The position numbers and the translations under genes are program-made. A stretch of DNA of 64,000 bases. It comes from Caproiciproducens galactitolivorans (GTDB taxonomy: Bacteria; Bacillota; Clostridia; Oscillospirales; Acutalibacteraceae). The DNA lies in the NCBI RefSeq assembly GCF_004768785.1, contig NZ_SRMQ01000002.1:341113-405112 (forward strand). The letters run 5' to 3'. This document shows positions 1 to 9,496 of the stretch, in pieces (position 1 is the first letter of the stretch; the number at the start of each line of letters is the position of its first letter). The notes under the pieces were generated by a model. The model did not search any database, had not been told where the DNA came from, and saw only the letters and a list, made by a program, of their open reading frames with translations.

Positions 1-1
1 A

Positions 2-1936
2 AAAACTTTCTACATTACCACGCCAATTTATTACCCTTCCGGCAAGGCGCATATCGGCCACAGCTACTGCACCGTCGCCAGCGACGCCATCGCCCGCTAT
101 AAACGAATGCAGGGCTACGACGTCATGTTCCTCACCGGTACGGATGAGCACGGTCAGAAGATCGAGATCAACGCCGAAAAAGAAGGGGTAACCCCCAAGG
201 AATATGTCGATAAAATCGTTGCAGGGTTCCAGGATCTGTGGAAGCTTTTAAACATTTCCAACGACCGCTTTATCCGGACGACGGATGATTACCATGTAAA
301 GGCCGTACAGAAAATATTTAAAACCTTATATGACAAAGGGGAAATCTACAAGGGCAAATATGAAGGCTGGTACTGTACCCCCTGTGAAGCCTTCTGGACG
401 GAGACACAGCTCAAAGACGGGAAATGCCCGGACTGTGGGCGCGAGGTGAAAATGGCGAACGAAGAAGCCTATTTTTTCCGCCTTTCCAAATATGCAGACA
501 GGCTCCTGAAGCTCTATGAGGATCAGCCCGATTTCATCCAGCCGGACAGCCGGAAAAACGAGATGATCAATTTTATCAAGCAGGGGCTGAACGACCTCTG
601 CGTTTCGCGGACAAGCTTTACTTGGGGCATTCCGGTCGACTTTGACCCGAAGCATGTTGTCTACGTCTGGCTTGATGCGCTTACGAACTATATTACCGCA
701 ATGGGCTACGGTTCTGACGATGATTCCGATTATAAAAAATACTGGCCGGCGGACGTGCATTTTGTCGGCAAAGAGATTGTACGCTTCCACACCATCATCT
801 GGCCCGCCATGCTGATGGCGCTGGATCTTCCGCTTCCAAAGCAGGTTTACGGTCACGGCTGGCTCCTGTTCGGCGACGGAACCAAGATGAGTAAATCAAA
901 GGGAAACGTGGTGGATCCGGTCATCCTGTGCAGCCGCTACGGCGTGGACGCGATCCGCTACTTCCTTCTCCGTGAAATTCCCTTCGGCGCGGACGGCGTG
1001 TTTACAAATGAAGCGCTGATTAACCGCATTAATTCCGACCTTGCGAATGATTTAGGCAACCTTCTCTCCCGCAGCACTGCAATGGCGCAGAAATACTTCG
1101 GCGGGAAGATTCCGGCGGAGCGGGAAAGCGCGCCTGTCGACGACGAGCTGATTCAAATGGCCTTGGAGCTTCGCCAGAAATGCGACGATGCCATCGAAGG
1201 GTATCAGTTCAGCAACGCGCTGGCGGAAATCTGGAAGCTGATTGCCCGCACGAATAAATATATTGATGAAACTATGCCTTGGGTGCTGGGCAAGGACGAG
1301 TCCAAGCGCGCCCGCCTGGCGACGGTTATTTATAATCTCTGCGAAAGCCTGCGGATCGTCTCCGTTCTGCTTACGTCGTTCCTGCCGGAGACCGCTCCGA
1401 AGATTCAGGCGCAGATCGGCGCGAAGCCGGAGGAACTGACCTACGATTCCGCTGCAAAATGGGGTGTCCTCTCCAATGACGCGGTCATTACCAAGGGAGA
1501 AACCCTGTATCCGCGCATTGATGTGGATAAGGAGATTGAGGAGCTTAATAAGCTGATTCCGAATCCCGCGGAATCGAGCGAGGAAAAAACAGCCGCTGCG
1601 AAGATCGAAGGCCTTGCGCAGATCGGCATCGACGATTTTAATAAAGTGGAGCTTCGCGTTGGAAAAGTCAAGGCGTGCGAACCGGTTAAGCGCGCCAAGA
1701 AGCTTTTAAAGCTGACCATTGAGGACGGAGTGGGGGAAAGGACGATTGTGTCCGGTATTGCGAAATGGTACAAGCCGGAAGATTTAACAGGGCACAGCAT
1801 TATTTTCGTTGCCAATTTGAAACCCGCGACCCTTTGCGGCGTGGAGAGCCAGGGCATGGTTCTTTCCGCCGATTCGGGGGAAGACGTCAAGGTTATTTTT
1901 GTTGACGGGATCCCGTCCGGGAGCAAGGTTTGCTGA
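2..1936 (+). CDS. metG: methionyl-tRNA synthetase (5' end outside window)
   Basis: Class I aminoacyl-tRNA synthetase that charges tRNA-Met in the cytoplasm. The reading frame is open from base 2, so the first ATG inside the window (107) is not the start; the true start lies upstream. The HIGH signature is encoded at 50-61 and the KMSKS loop at 884-898. Two CxxC pairs (about 374-385 and 424-435) form the zinc knuckle of the connective domain. A C-terminal Trbp111/EMAP-type tRNA-binding domain occupies roughly 1618-1933, as in the long dimeric bacterial MetRS. The stop codon overlaps the tatD start (TGATG), so the two are translationally coupled; metG-tatD is a common Firmicutes arrangement. 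Confidence 0.97.
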   Translation, partial: KTFYITTPIYYPSGKAHIGHSYCTVASDAIARYKRMQGYDVMFLTGTDEHGQKIEINAEKEGVTPKEYVDKIVAGFQDLWKLLNISNDRFIRTTDDYHVKAVQKIFKTLYDKGEIYKGKYEGWYCTPCEAFWTETQLKDGKCPDCGREVKMANEEAYFFRLSKYADRLLKLYEDQPDFIQPDSRKNEMINFIKQGLNDLCVSRTSFTWGIPVDFDPKHVVYVWLDALTNYITAMGYGSDDDSDYKKYWPADVHFVGKEIVRFHTIIWPAMLMALDLPLPKQVYGHGWLLFGDGTKMSKSKGNVVDPVILCSRYGVDAIRYFLLREIPFGADGVFTNEALINRINSDLANDLGNLLSRSTAMAQKYFGGKIPAERESAPVDDELIQMALELRQKCDDAIEGYQFSNALAEIWKLIARTNKYIDETMPWVLGKDESKRARLATVIYNLCESLRIVSVLLTSFLPETAPKIQAQIGAKPEELTYDSAAKWGVLSNDAVITKGETLYPRIDVDKEIEELNKLIPNPAESSEEKTAAAKIEGLAQIGIDDFNKVELRVGKVKACEPVKRAKKLLKLTIEDGVGERTIVSGIAKWYKPEDLTGHSIIFVANLKPATLCGVESQGMVLSADSGEDVKVIFVDGIPSGSKVC

Positions 1937-2715
1937 TGGAAATGACAGGTTCTATTTTTGATTCACATGCACATTTCGATGATGAGTCGTTTGACTCCGA
2001 CCGCGACACACTTTTGGCAGAGCTGCCGAACCGGGGCATCTGTAACGTAATTAACTGCGGGTCGGATTTAAACTCCTCGCGCGCTTCCGTTGAGCTGGCG
2101 GTGAAGTATCCGTATATCTACGCCGCGGTGGGGATTCATCCGGAATGCGTGAAGGATGCTCCCCCGGACTATATAAAGCAGTTGGAGGAATTGGTTACCA
2201 AGGAAAAGGTTGTTGCTGTTGGAGAGATCGGCCTTGATTACCATTTCAAGGAGAACGCGCCAAAAGAGGTTCAGAAAGCCGTCTTTGAAGAACAGGTTTC
2301 ATTGGCGCATAAGGTTGGGCTCCCGATTATTGTGCATGACCGCGATGCACATGGCGATACCATGGAGCTTTTGCGCAAATGGAAGCCGAAGGGTGTGGTG
2401 CATTGTTTTTCCGGTAGCGTGGAAATGGCGGAGGAATGTATCCGGCTCGGTATGTATATCGGTCTTGGCGGCGCGGTAACGTTCAAGAACGCGCGTGTGC
2501 CGGTTGAGGTTGCGGAGGCCATTCCTTTGGATCGTATGCTGATGGAAACGGACTGCCCCTATATGGCACCGGTTCCGTTCCGCGGGAGACGGAACGATTC
2601 CACGCTGATCGTGTATACGGCCGCCAGGATTGCAGAAATCCGCGGCACAACCGCCGAGGAAATTCTAAAGTTTTCGCGCCGCAATGCGGAGACATTGTTT
2701 TCTATTAATGGCTAA
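1936..2715 (+). CDS. tatD: TatD family metal-dependent DNase
   Basis: TatD-type hydrolase of the TIM-barrel metal-dependent hydrolase superfamily, a 3'-5' exonuclease implicated in DNA repair and turnover. The protein has about 259 residues. The metal-binding DSHAHFD motif sits at the N-terminus, GEIGLDYH near residue 96, HCFSG in the middle and METDCPY near the C-terminus, all family signatures. The ATG at 1936 overlaps the metG stop by one base; a TTG at 1930 is also in frame, but the ATG places the conserved N-terminus correctly. It is followed directly by a strong hairpin terminator. Confidence 0.95.
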   Translation: MEMTGSIFDSHAHFDDESFDSDRDTLLAELPNRGICNVINCGSDLNSSRASVELAVKYPYIYAAVGIHPECVKDAPPDYIKQLEELVTKEKVVAVGEIGLDYHFKENAPKEVQKAVFEEQVSLAHKVGLPIIVHDRDAHGDTMELLRKWKPKGVVHCFSGSVEMAEECIRLGMYIGLGGAVTFKNARVPVEVAEAIPLDRMLMETDCPYMAPVPFRGRRNDSTLIVYTAARIAEIRGTTAEEILKFSRRNAETLFSING

Positions 2716-2716
2716 T

Positions 2717-2751
2717 GAAAGGCCGGGAGGTATCTCCCGGCCTTTCATTTT
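2717..2751 (+). terminator. Rho-independent terminator of metG-tatD
   Basis: A perfect 13-bp stem (GAAAGGCCGGGAG and its complement around a GTAT loop, 2717-2746) is followed by ATTTTTC. It begins two bases after the tatD stop. Confidence 0.93.
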
Positions 2752-2752
2752 T

Positions 2753-2990
2753 CGAATCATATGACGTAAAGCTGGGTGAGAGCTTTCACCGGGCATTTTA
2801 AAAACCTGCGGAGTTTTGCAGTTAGAGTCCCAGTTTCCTTTGCTTTTTCTCACGGAGGCACGGAACCAATCCCCAGGACGGGTTGAAGGAAGCCCGCCGG
2901 GGGCGAGGATGATTATACTCGCTTCACAGTCGGAGTCCGGGAAATTTCCCCGAACTTTTTCTATAATAAACAAACGGTGGGAAATACAAA
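2753..2990. other. gene-free stretch with several hairpins
   Basis: No convincing coding frame is seen. On + there are local stems (GGTGA..TCACC near 2774-2790; CGGGTT..GCCCG near 2879-2898) and a bulged hairpin at about 2936-2950 followed by TTTTTCT that looks like a terminator. On - a TATAAT hexamer lies at about 2912-2917. It could hold an unrecognised small RNA on either strand; I do not recognise a family. Confidence 0.3.
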
Positions 2991-3017
2991 GAGACTGCCT
3001 TCGAACAAGGCAGTCTC
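2991..3017 (-). terminator. terminator of the pgk-tpiA-gpmI cluster
   Basis: A 10-bp perfect stem (GAGACTGCCT/AGGCAGTCTC, 7-nt loop) lies 10 bases beyond the gpmI stop. On the minus strand it is followed by TTTGTATTT. Confidence 0.8.
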
Positions 3018-3027
3018 AGTATTATTG

Positions 3028-4539
3028 TTATTCAATTATGCTTACACCGGTCATTTCAGGCGGCTGGGGAAGCCCCATAATTTTAAGCATGGTTGGCGCG
3101 ATGTCTGCAAGGCGCCCGCCGGAGCGGAGTTTGCAGGGATAACCGACAACGCAGAACGGAACCAGATTCGTCGTATGCGCGGTGAACGGAGAACCGTCCT
3201 CCTCGTACATCTTGTCCGCGTTGCCGTGGTCTGCTGTAATCAAAGCAACGCCGCCCATTTCCGTAATGGCGTGAACAATTCTTCCGACGCACTTGTCAAC
3301 TGCCTCCACAGCGGCTTTCGCGGCGCTGAAAACGCCTGTGTGGCCAACCATATCGCAGTTTGCAAAGTTCAAAATAATCACGTCGTATTTCCCGCTCTTA
3401 ATGCGTTCCATTAAAGCGTCCGTAACTTCATAGGCGCTCATTTCGGGCTGAAGGTCATAGGTCGCTACCTTCGGGGAGTGGATCAATACGCGATCCTCGC
3501 CGGGATATTGTGTTTCAACACCGCCGTTGAAGAAAAATGTAACATGGGCGTATTTTTCCGTTTCGGCAATCCGAAGCTGGGTAAGGCCCTTCTCCGAAAT
3601 ATATTCGCCGAACGTGTTTTTCAGCGACTGGGGTTTAAACGCAACCTCCACATTCGGCATGGTCGCATCGTACTGCGTCATGCAGACATAGGTGAGAGGG
3701 AAGAAGCCTTTTTTGCGCTCAAAGCCTTTGAAATCCGGGTCAACCAGCGTGCGGGTAAGTTCGCGCGCGCGGTCTGGACGGAAATTGAAGAAAATGACGG
3801 AATCGTTCGGCTGAATTTTCGCGTTTTCCGCACAGACAACCGGTACGACGAACTCGTCGGTAACATTCTGCTTGTAGGAATCCTCCACCGCTTTTACCGG
3901 ATCGGCGCACTGTACGCCTTCCCCGTAAACCATCGCGGCATAGGCCTTTTCAACGCGTTCCCAGCGATTGTCGCGGTCCATGGCGTAATAACGGCCCATA
4001 ACGGTGGCAATTTTGCCAACGCCGATTTTCTTTATCTTTTGCTCGCATTCTTCAATATAGCCCTTGCCGGAATCCGGCGGAACATCGCGGCCGTCGAGCA
4101 AAGCGTGTACAAATACTTTTTTGCAGCCGCGTCTCTTTGCAAGCTCGAGCAGAGCATACAGGTGCGAATTGTGGCTGTGTACGCCGCCCGCGGAAAGCAG
4201 GCCGATTAAGTGCAAAGCGCCGTCGTGGGTAAGAACATTGTCAACGGCGGACAACAGCGCGGGGTTTTCAAAGAAGTCGCCGTCTTCAATGGATTTTGTA
4301 ATCCGGGTCAGTTCCTGATAGACAATCCGGCCCGCTCCGATGTTAGTGTGGCCAACCTCGGAGTTGCCCATCTGACCATCCGGCAGACCGACGTCCATGC
4401 CGGAAGCGCCGATTTGTGTAAGGGGATTGTTTGCGAAAAGACGGTCGATATTGGGTTTATTGGCGGCCTTAATCGCGTTGCCGCTTTCCGGACCGATACC
4501 GAACCCGTCGAGGATCATTAGTATTAATGGTTTTTTCAT
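3028..4539 (-). CDS. gpmI: 2,3-bisphosphoglycerate-independent phosphoglycerate mutase
   Basis: Interconverts 3- and 2-phosphoglycerate in glycolysis without a 2,3-BPG cofactor, using two Mn2+ ions (alkaline phosphatase superfamily). The 503-residue length is typical. The N-terminal LMILDGFG metal motif, the GNSEVGH segment containing the nucleophilic serine, and the C-terminal TADHGNAD metal-binding motif are all present. The start is ATG at 4539 with a weak upstream purine tract. It is the last gene of a glycolytic cluster running pgk, tpiA, gpmI on the minus strand. Confidence 0.97.
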   Translation of the reverse strand: MKKPLILMILDGFGIGPESGNAIKAANKPNIDRLFANNPLTQIGASGMDVGLPDGQMGNSEVGHTNIGAGRIVYQELTRITKSIEDGDFFENPALLSAVDNVLTHDGALHLIGLLSAGGVHSHNSHLYALLELAKRRGCKKVFVHALLDGRDVPPDSGKGYIEECEQKIKKIGVGKIATVMGRYYAMDRDNRWERVEKAYAAMVYGEGVQCADPVKAVEDSYKQNVTDEFVVPVVCAENAKIQPNDSVIFFNFRPDRARELTRTLVDPDFKGFERKKGFFPLTYVCMTQYDATMPNVEVAFKPQSLKNTFGEYISEKGLTQLRIAETEKYAHVTFFFNGGVETQYPGEDRVLIHSPKVATYDLQPEMSAYEVTDALMERIKSGKYDVIILNFANCDMVGHTGVFSAAKAAVEAVDKCVGRIVHAITEMGGVALITADHGNADKMYEEDGSPFTAHTTNLVPFCVVGYPCKLRSGGRLADIAPTMLKIMGLPQPPEMTGVSIIE

Positions 4540-4572
4540 GTTTTTTAACCAGACCTGCCTTTCGGGAATAAT

Positions 4573-5340
4573 TTACCTGCTTGCTGCCTTTACGATTTCT
4601 GCAAAATCAGCAGGCTTTAAAGAAGCGCCGCCGATCAGGCCTCCGTCAACGTCAGGCTGGTCAAGCAGTTCCGCCGCATTCTTCGCGTTCATGGAACCGC
4701 CGTACTGAATGGTGAATGCGTCTGCGCTTGCTGCATCGTAGAGCTTTTTAATTGTTTCGCGAATAACCGAGCAAACCTCGTTCGCCTGTTGTGCGGTAGC
4801 GGTTTTGCCGGTTCCGATCGCCCAGATCGGCTCATAAGCAATAATGACTTTTTTCAGATCGTCCTTGGAAACGCCGCCGAGCGCAATTTTTGTCTGCATG
4901 GCGACAAGCTCTTCCGTAATGCCCTGCTCACGCTGCTCAAGGGACTCACCTACGCAGAGAATCACGGAGAGGCCGCTGTCCAAAGCCGCGCGAAGGCGCT
5001 TATTAACGGTTACGTCGGTTTCACCAAAATAGGTTCTGCGTTCGCTGTGGCCGATGATGACATACTGTACACCCATGGAAGCAAGCATGTCCGCAGAAAC
5101 CTCGCCGGTGAACGCGCCGCTCTTTTCCCAGTGGCAGTTTTCTGCGCCGACACCGATATTGGAGCCTTTTGTTGCTTCCAATGCTGCGGAAAGATCCACA
5201 TAGGGGGTGCAGACGATCACGTCACAGTCCGCGTCTTTTACCAGGGGTTTTATTTCTTCAATCAGTTTGGTCGCCTCTGCCGGCGTTTTGTTCATTTTCC
5301 AGTTTCCGGCAATTACTGCTTTTCTAAGCTTCTTATTCAT
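4573..5340 (-). CDS. tpiA: triosephosphate isomerase
   Basis: Interconverts dihydroxyacetone phosphate and glyceraldehyde 3-phosphate. The 255-residue product carries the AGNWKMNK substrate-binding Lys motif, the catalytic His in GHSERR, and the catalytic Glu in AYEPIWAIGTG, followed by loop 6. The frame is open for 62 codons upstream, but the ATG at 5340 has an AGGAG about 9 bases upstream and matches the family N-terminus, so the longer form is rejected. It lies 33 bases upstream of gpmI. Confidence 0.97.
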   Translation of the reverse strand: MNKKLRKAVIAGNWKMNKTPAEATKLIEEIKPLVKDADCDVIVCTPYVDLSAALEATKGSNIGVGAENCHWEKSGAFTGEVSADMLASMGVQYVIIGHSERRTYFGETDVTVNKRLRAALDSGLSVILCVGESLEQREQGITEELVAMQTKIALGGVSKDDLKKVIIAYEPIWAIGTGKTATAQQANEVCSVIRETIKKLYDAASADAFTIQYGGSMNAKNAAELLDQPDVDGGLIGGASLKPADFAEIVKAASR

Positions 5341-5470
5341 AATCCATTCTCCTTTGCTCGGCCTTGTCTGTTGCCTAAGCATAAATCGGTTTCGGTGAAA
5401 ATTGCTGCCCGTATAAATATATCCGGAAGGATTCCTGTGGTCACAATTTTCCCGGAATCCGCTTAAGTTT

Positions 5471-5476
5471 ATTATA
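5471..5476 (-). promoter_or_regulatory. possible -10 element for tpiA-gpmI
   Basis: A minus-strand TATAAT lies 130 bases upstream of tpiA, between it and the pgk terminator. No good -35 hexamer is visible at the normal distance, so this is tentative. Confidence 0.35.
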
Positions 5477-5505
5477 CAGGCAAGACCTGAAATCATAATT
5501 TTAAT

Positions 5506-5524
5506 GCGGCAGCAGGGCTGCCGC
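5506..5524 (-). terminator. hairpin after pgk
   Basis: A perfect 8-bp GC-rich stem (GCGGCAGC/GCTGCCGC, 3-nt loop) lies 16 bases past the pgk stop and is followed on the minus strand by an AT-rich run with few consecutive T. It is probably a partial terminator or processing hairpin between pgk and tpiA. Confidence 0.6.
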
Positions 5525-5540
5525 ATTCGTGTTCAAAGAA

Positions 5541-6734
5541 TTATTTTTCGTTCAGGCATGCGATACCGGGCAATTCAAGGCCCTCAAGGAATTCAAGGGA
5601 AGCGCCGCCGCCGGTGGAAATATGGGTCATTTTATCCGCGAAGCCGAGCTTCTCAACCGCAGCGGCGGAGTCGCCGCCGCCGATAATGGAAATAGCGCCG
5701 CTGTCTGCAACCGCTTTTGCAACAGCAATTGTGCCGGCTGCGAAATTATCCCATTCGGAAACGCCCATCGGCCCGTTCCAGACAACCGTGCCGGAGCCTT
5801 TGATCGCGTCGGCAAACAGAGCGGAGGTTTTCGGTCCGATGTCAAGGCCCATCCAGCCTTCGGGAATTTTATCAGAGTCAACAACCTTATGCTCTGCGTC
5901 CGCTTTGTATTCGGTCGCGACAACGTTGTCGATCGGGATCAGAAATTTAACGCCCTTATCCTTGGCTTTTGCCATCATATCCTTTGCAAGTTCGACTTTG
6001 TCGCTCTCGCAGATGGAGGTACCGATGGAGTAACCGAGCGCATTCATAAAGGTGTAGGCCATGCCGCCGCCGATGATGAGGGTGTCGACCTTGTCGAGCA
6101 GGTTGGTGATAACGCCGATTTTATCGGAAACCTTTGCGCCGCCAAGAATAGCGGTGAACGGACGCTTCGGATTGGTAAGCGCGCCGCCCATGATTGTGAT
6201 TTCCTTCTGGATCAGGTAGCCGCACACAGCCGGAAGGTATGCCGCAACGCCCGCTGTAGAGGCATGCGCACGGTGGGCGGTGCCGAATGCGTCGTTTACA
6301 TAGATTTCGGCCAGAGAGGCAAGCTGCTTTGCAAATTCGGGATCGTTCTTTTCCTCTTCCTTATGGAAGCGGACGTTTTCAATCAGCTCGACTTCGCCGT
6401 CCTTTAAGGAAGCAGCAATGCTCTTTGCGCTGTCGTCGACAACGTCTGTTGCCATTTTGACTTCCTGTCCCAGCGCCTTCGAGAGGTATTTGCCAACAGG
6501 GGCAAGGGAAAATTTCATGTTGAACTCGCCCTTCGGACGGCCCAGGTGCGAGCAGAGGATTACTTTTGCCTTATGGTCTACCAGGTAACGGATGGTTTTC
6601 AGTGCTTCATCAATACGCTTTGAATCCGTGATATTGCCTTCCGCATCGAAAGGTACATTGAAATCGCAGCGGACCAATACTTTTTTGCCCGCGACATCAA
6701 TATCTTCTACGGTCTTTTTGTTAAGATAGTTCAT
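5541..6734 (-). CDS. pgk: phosphoglycerate kinase
   Basis: Transfers phosphate from 1,3-bisphosphoglycerate to ADP in glycolysis. The 397-residue product has the [11 protein letters not shown] motif at the N-terminus, a CSHLGRPKG segment, the [10 protein letters not shown] hinge region, and the C-terminal [10 protein letters not shown] nucleotide-binding loop followed by STGGGASLE. The ATG at 6734 has an AAAGGAG 8-9 bases upstream. It is the first gene of the pgk-tpiA-gpmI cluster; gap and eno are not in this window. Confidence 0.97.
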   Translation of the reverse strand: MNYLNKKTVEDIDVAGKKVLVRCDFNVPFDAEGNITDSKRIDEALKTIRYLVDHKAKVILCSHLGRPKGEFNMKFSLAPVGKYLSKALGQEVKMATDVVDDSAKSIAASLKDGEVELIENVRFHKEEEKNDPEFAKQLASLAEIYVNDAFGTAHRAHASTAGVAAYLPAVCGYLIQKEITIMGGALTNPKRPFTAILGGAKVSDKIGVITNLLDKVDTLIIGGGMAYTFMNALGYSIGTSICESDKVELAKDMMAKAKDKGVKFLIPIDNVVATEYKADAEHKVVDSDKIPEGWMGLDIGPKTSALFADAIKGSGTVVWNGPMGVSEWDNFAAGTIAVAKAVADSGAISIIGGGDSAAAVEKLGFADKMTHISTGGGASLEFLEGLELPGIACLNEK

Positions 6735-6785
6735 GCTTACCGCTCCTTTATATTATGATTTCGGAAATTTCAAAACACTTTCGTT

Positions 6786-6814
6786 ATTATACAATAATTT
6801 GTAAAAGATTTCAA
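6786..6814 (-). promoter_or_regulatory. sigma-A promoter of pgk
   Basis: Minus-strand TTGAAA (6809-6814), 17-bp spacer, TATAAT (6786-6791), about 50 bases upstream of the pgk start. Confidence 0.75.
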
Positions 6815-6853
6815 GCAAATTGGGGCGTTTCAGACAAGTTTGTTAAAAAATAA

Positions 6854-7354
6854 TCACCATTTGTATTCCCGAAGCTGTCCTTTGCAAAGCAGATTCGGAT
6901 ATCCCCATTGCCGCAGCACCTCATATACGCCGATCGCCACAGAATTCGATAAATTTAAGCTCCGTGCGTCCGGGTTGTTCAGCATGGGAATACGCACGCA
7001 GTGGTCGGGATTTTCATATAAAAGTTTTTCCGGCAGGCCCGCGGTTTCTTTTCCGAAAAACAGGTAGCAGTTGTCGGGGTAGTGCATATCTGAGTGAATA
7101 TGTGTTGCCTTTGTGGAAAAGAAAAAGAAATTGCCTGTATTTTGGCTGAAAAAATCGGAAAGGCTATCGTAATAGGTGATATCAAGCAGGTGCCAGTAAT
7201 CAAGCCCGGCGCGCTTGAGTTTTTTATCGTCAATTCGAAAGCCCATCGGCCCTACCAGATGAAGCCGAGCGCCCGTTGCGGCGCAGGTGCGCGCCACGTT
7301 GCCGGTATTCTGCGGAATTTCCGGTTCAACCATTACGATGTTCAGTGTTGGCAT
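6854..7354 (-). CDS. trmL: tRNA (cytidine(34)-2'-O)-methyltransferase
   Basis: SpoU/TrmD (SPOUT) superfamily methyltransferase that 2'-O-methylates the wobble base of certain tRNA-Leu isoacceptors. The 166-residue length and the order of motifs match TrmL: the EPEIPQNTGNVART motif at the N-terminus, LFFGKETAGLP in the middle and RIPM...ARSLNLSNSVAIGVYE at the C-terminal knot. ATG at 7354 has AAGGAG 7 bases upstream. It is transcribed towards pgk from its own promoter region. Confidence 0.93.
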   Translation of the reverse strand: MPTLNIVMVEPEIPQNTGNVARTCAATGARLHLVGPMGFRIDDKKLKRAGLDYWHLLDITYYDSLSDFFSQNTGNFFFFSTKATHIHSDMHYPDNCYLFFGKETAGLPEKLLYENPDHCVRIPMLNNPDARSLNLSNSVAIGVYEVLRQWGYPNLLCKGQLREYKW

Positions 7355-7471
7355 GATAAACTCCTTTATTCATTCATAATTTGGTATTTATTTTCAACAA
7401 TAAACTGAAAGAAAGAGGGGAAGATATTGAAAGGCCTTATGATTTTATTTTCAATGTGGAGGTTTTGGATT

Positions 7472-7654
7472 ATGTATCGAGAAACCATGGGATTTGTCCG
7501 AGGAATGGGCGCCGGTATGCTCGCTGGAATTACAGCCATTGCGATCGGAAGCAGAATGATGAAGGACAACAGGCAGTTCAGACGCAATGCAAATAAGGCC
7601 ATGCGTGCGGTGAACGGCATGTTTGGTAACGTGCAGAGCATGTTTCGAATGTAA
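7472..7654 (+). CDS. small hypothetical protein with one membrane-like segment
   Basis: A 60-residue basic protein with a Gly/Ala-rich hydrophobic stretch (MGAGMLAGITAIAIG, about residues 11-25) followed by a Lys/Arg/Asn/Met-rich tail. The ATG at 7472 has a TGGAGG site 9 bases upstream. An in-frame TTG at 7427 with AGAGGGG upstream would add 15 hydrophobic residues and is an alternative start. A good terminator follows, supporting an expressed gene. I do not recognise a named family; the glycine-zipper-like segment suggests a small membrane-associated protein (inference). Confidence 0.65.
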   Translation: MYRETMGFVRGMGAGMLAGITAIAIGSRMMKDNRQFRRNANKAMRAVNGMFGNVQSMFRM

Positions 7655-7677
7655 TTTCAAAAGGACATATCCGGTAA

Positions 7678-7717
7678 AACCCTCGGCGGGATTTCCCCGC
7701 CGAGGGTTCGTTATTTT
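7678..7717 (+). terminator. strong terminator
   Basis: A 13-bp perfect stem (AACCCTCGGCGGG with its complement, 5-nt loop) is followed by CGTTATTTT. Confidence 0.92.
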
Positions 7718-8043
7718 AACGGAAGGACACGATACATAAAACGCACTCTTTCGTTTCTTAATATATTATAATAACTTAGAAAAGCGAAAACAAGGATAAA
7801 TCAGGATTAAGAAAATCAACGCCACTTTTGTATTAATGGCGAACCCCTGCTGTACACCGAATTTTTGCGCTAAGCGAAATTCAGTTGTGCGTTTGGTCAC
7901 TAATTGCTGATTTTCATACAAATTGAAAAGAAAACTTACGAATTTCTATTTCCCAACCAGATGGAATATGCTATAATATGGTAAATTATGCCAAATGTTT
8001 GGTGAACTTCTACTAATTGAATTATAACGTTGGGAGCGAAAAC
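7718..8043 (+). other. gene-free AT-rich upstream region
   Basis: No coding frame seen. A TATAAT hexamer at 7972-7977 is the probable -10 for the gene starting at 8044; no strong -35 is visible. The rest is AT-rich with no recognised element. Confidence 0.4.
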
Positions 8044-9396
8044 ATGAATCTAAGGAATGCAAAAAAAGCGTTGTTATTTAATGATTTTTTATCCTTACTG
8101 GCCGGAGAACCTTTGGAAATAAAATATAAAAATATAGCCCGTTTTTTGCATATATCGGAATCTACGCTTTCAAAGCTTAGACATGGAAAGCTGAATAAGA
8201 TGCCCTCTGGTCTGCACCCGGAAAATATAGGGTCCGAATTTGCGGCGGCCCTGACACGCTCCTTTGCACCTACGGTCAGTACGGTTCGGCGTTTTTCCAC
8301 TTTTGCGCGGATTGTTAGTGAAAATTACCTCATATCGAATACTTTGGAAAAGGCGGCGGCTTCCTTAACCGTTCCAATGAACAACGTGAATCTGAAAAGG
8401 GTTTGCGCAAGCGAAATTTCGAAATTTATCAAGCGATGCTATGAGGAATCCTATGCCAATTCCGAAATGGATTTCGCCAGCCATGTGTCTTCGCGCTGCA
8501 CAGCTCAGTCCGAGATTATTTTTCAAAAAATCTGTGATACTATAAACTGCGACACCTTCGATTCGGAAAAGCTGAGGCAGCTTTTGAATGTTGTTTACGC
8601 GGCAAATATCCGTCATCAAATCGCCACTTATGTGGGAAACCGATCTGTTATCGACTTGGTTGAGCGGTTTGTACGAAGTCAGGCGGATGAGCCTTTTTAT
8701 AACTATATACACCGGTCGGAGGTTATCTCAATCTCGGAGGATTCTTCCCTCCTTATGCGAACGATTAAAGGCCAGCAGCAGATTGTTTTTCAGACCACGA
8801 AGCCACGGGAAATTATCATGTGTCAGCCGCTGAACCATTTTGTGGATATACCCGATCAGGAAACTATTAAGAAAATACTGCCGCATATAAGCTGTACGGT
8901 GAACCACATTCCTTTAATAAAATATATCAATATCCATGAAAACTCGAATTACAGCGACTTGACGAGTTTTTTTACTGTACGGCAGGTATACGACAATGTC
9001 AGCGGTACCGTTATGACCGAGCTTGCTTTCCGTTTCAAACTGTATCCGGGCGTGGCGGGGGAAACCATTAATATAGCTTACGAATGCAATCTTATCACTC
9101 CGTTTATCAATAATATTTCCTGTAACTACAGTTTTTCTCTTCACTATCCCTGTAAATTCCTTGAGCACGAATTTGCCCTTGACGCCAAGACAAAAAACAA
9201 GTGGGGCGTTCAGGTGAGGCTGTTTACGCCTATGACCACCAGCGCCTGCACAGTAGAGCATCCGGATGAATCCGTAGTACAGATCGGCGGCACTACGGAT
9301 TTGAAAAGAATCACCTTTTACGACTGGGCCATGCCGGGCACCGGCTATTTCAGAAATATTTACGAACTGAAGTATGCGGAGCAAATACATAATTAA
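8044..9396 (+). CDS. uncharacterised helix-turn-helix protein
   Basis: A 450-residue protein. Residues about 26-50 (containing IARFLHISESTLSKL) look like a DNA-binding helix-turn-helix, so the N-terminus probably binds DNA. The remaining 380 residues match no family I know; the C-terminal 180 residues look beta-rich and end in a YDWAMPGTGYF segment. ATG at 8044 is preceded by TGGGAG; the frame is open 27 bases further upstream but without a better site. It sits just upstream of a MORN protein and a degenerate metallo-beta-lactamase-fold protein with which it may form a functional group (inference). Confidence 0.6.
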   Translation: MNLRNAKKALLFNDFLSLLAGEPLEIKYKNIARFLHISESTLSKLRHGKLNKMPSGLHPENIGSEFAAALTRSFAPTVSTVRRFSTFARIVSENYLISNTLEKAAASLTVPMNNVNLKRVCASEISKFIKRCYEESYANSEMDFASHVSSRCTAQSEIIFQKICDTINCDTFDSEKLRQLLNVVYAANIRHQIATYVGNRSVIDLVERFVRSQADEPFYNYIHRSEVISISEDSSLLMRTIKGQQQIVFQTTKPREIIMCQPLNHFVDIPDQETIKKILPHISCTVNHIPLIKYINIHENSNYSDLTSFFTVRQVYDNVSGTVMTELAFRFKLYPGVAGETINIAYECNLITPFINNISCNYSFSLHYPCKFLEHEFALDAKTKNKWGVQVRLFTPMTTSACTVEHPDESVVQIGGTTDLKRITFYDWAMPGTGYFRNIYELKYAEQIHN

Positions 9397-9426
9397 ACAT
9401 TAAACCACTTTATTCATTCACATCTA

Positions 9427-9456
9427 TTGCAAGTTTTCCATAATATCCTATATAAT
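9427..9456 (+). promoter_or_regulatory. promoter of the MORN/MBL pair
   Basis: TTGCAA (9427-9432), 18-bp spacer, TATAAT (9451-9456), 40 bases upstream of the next start. Confidence 0.6.
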
Positions 9457-9496
9457 AGTAAGAAAATAGTTTGTATTTGAGGAAGGAGGCCCCGAC

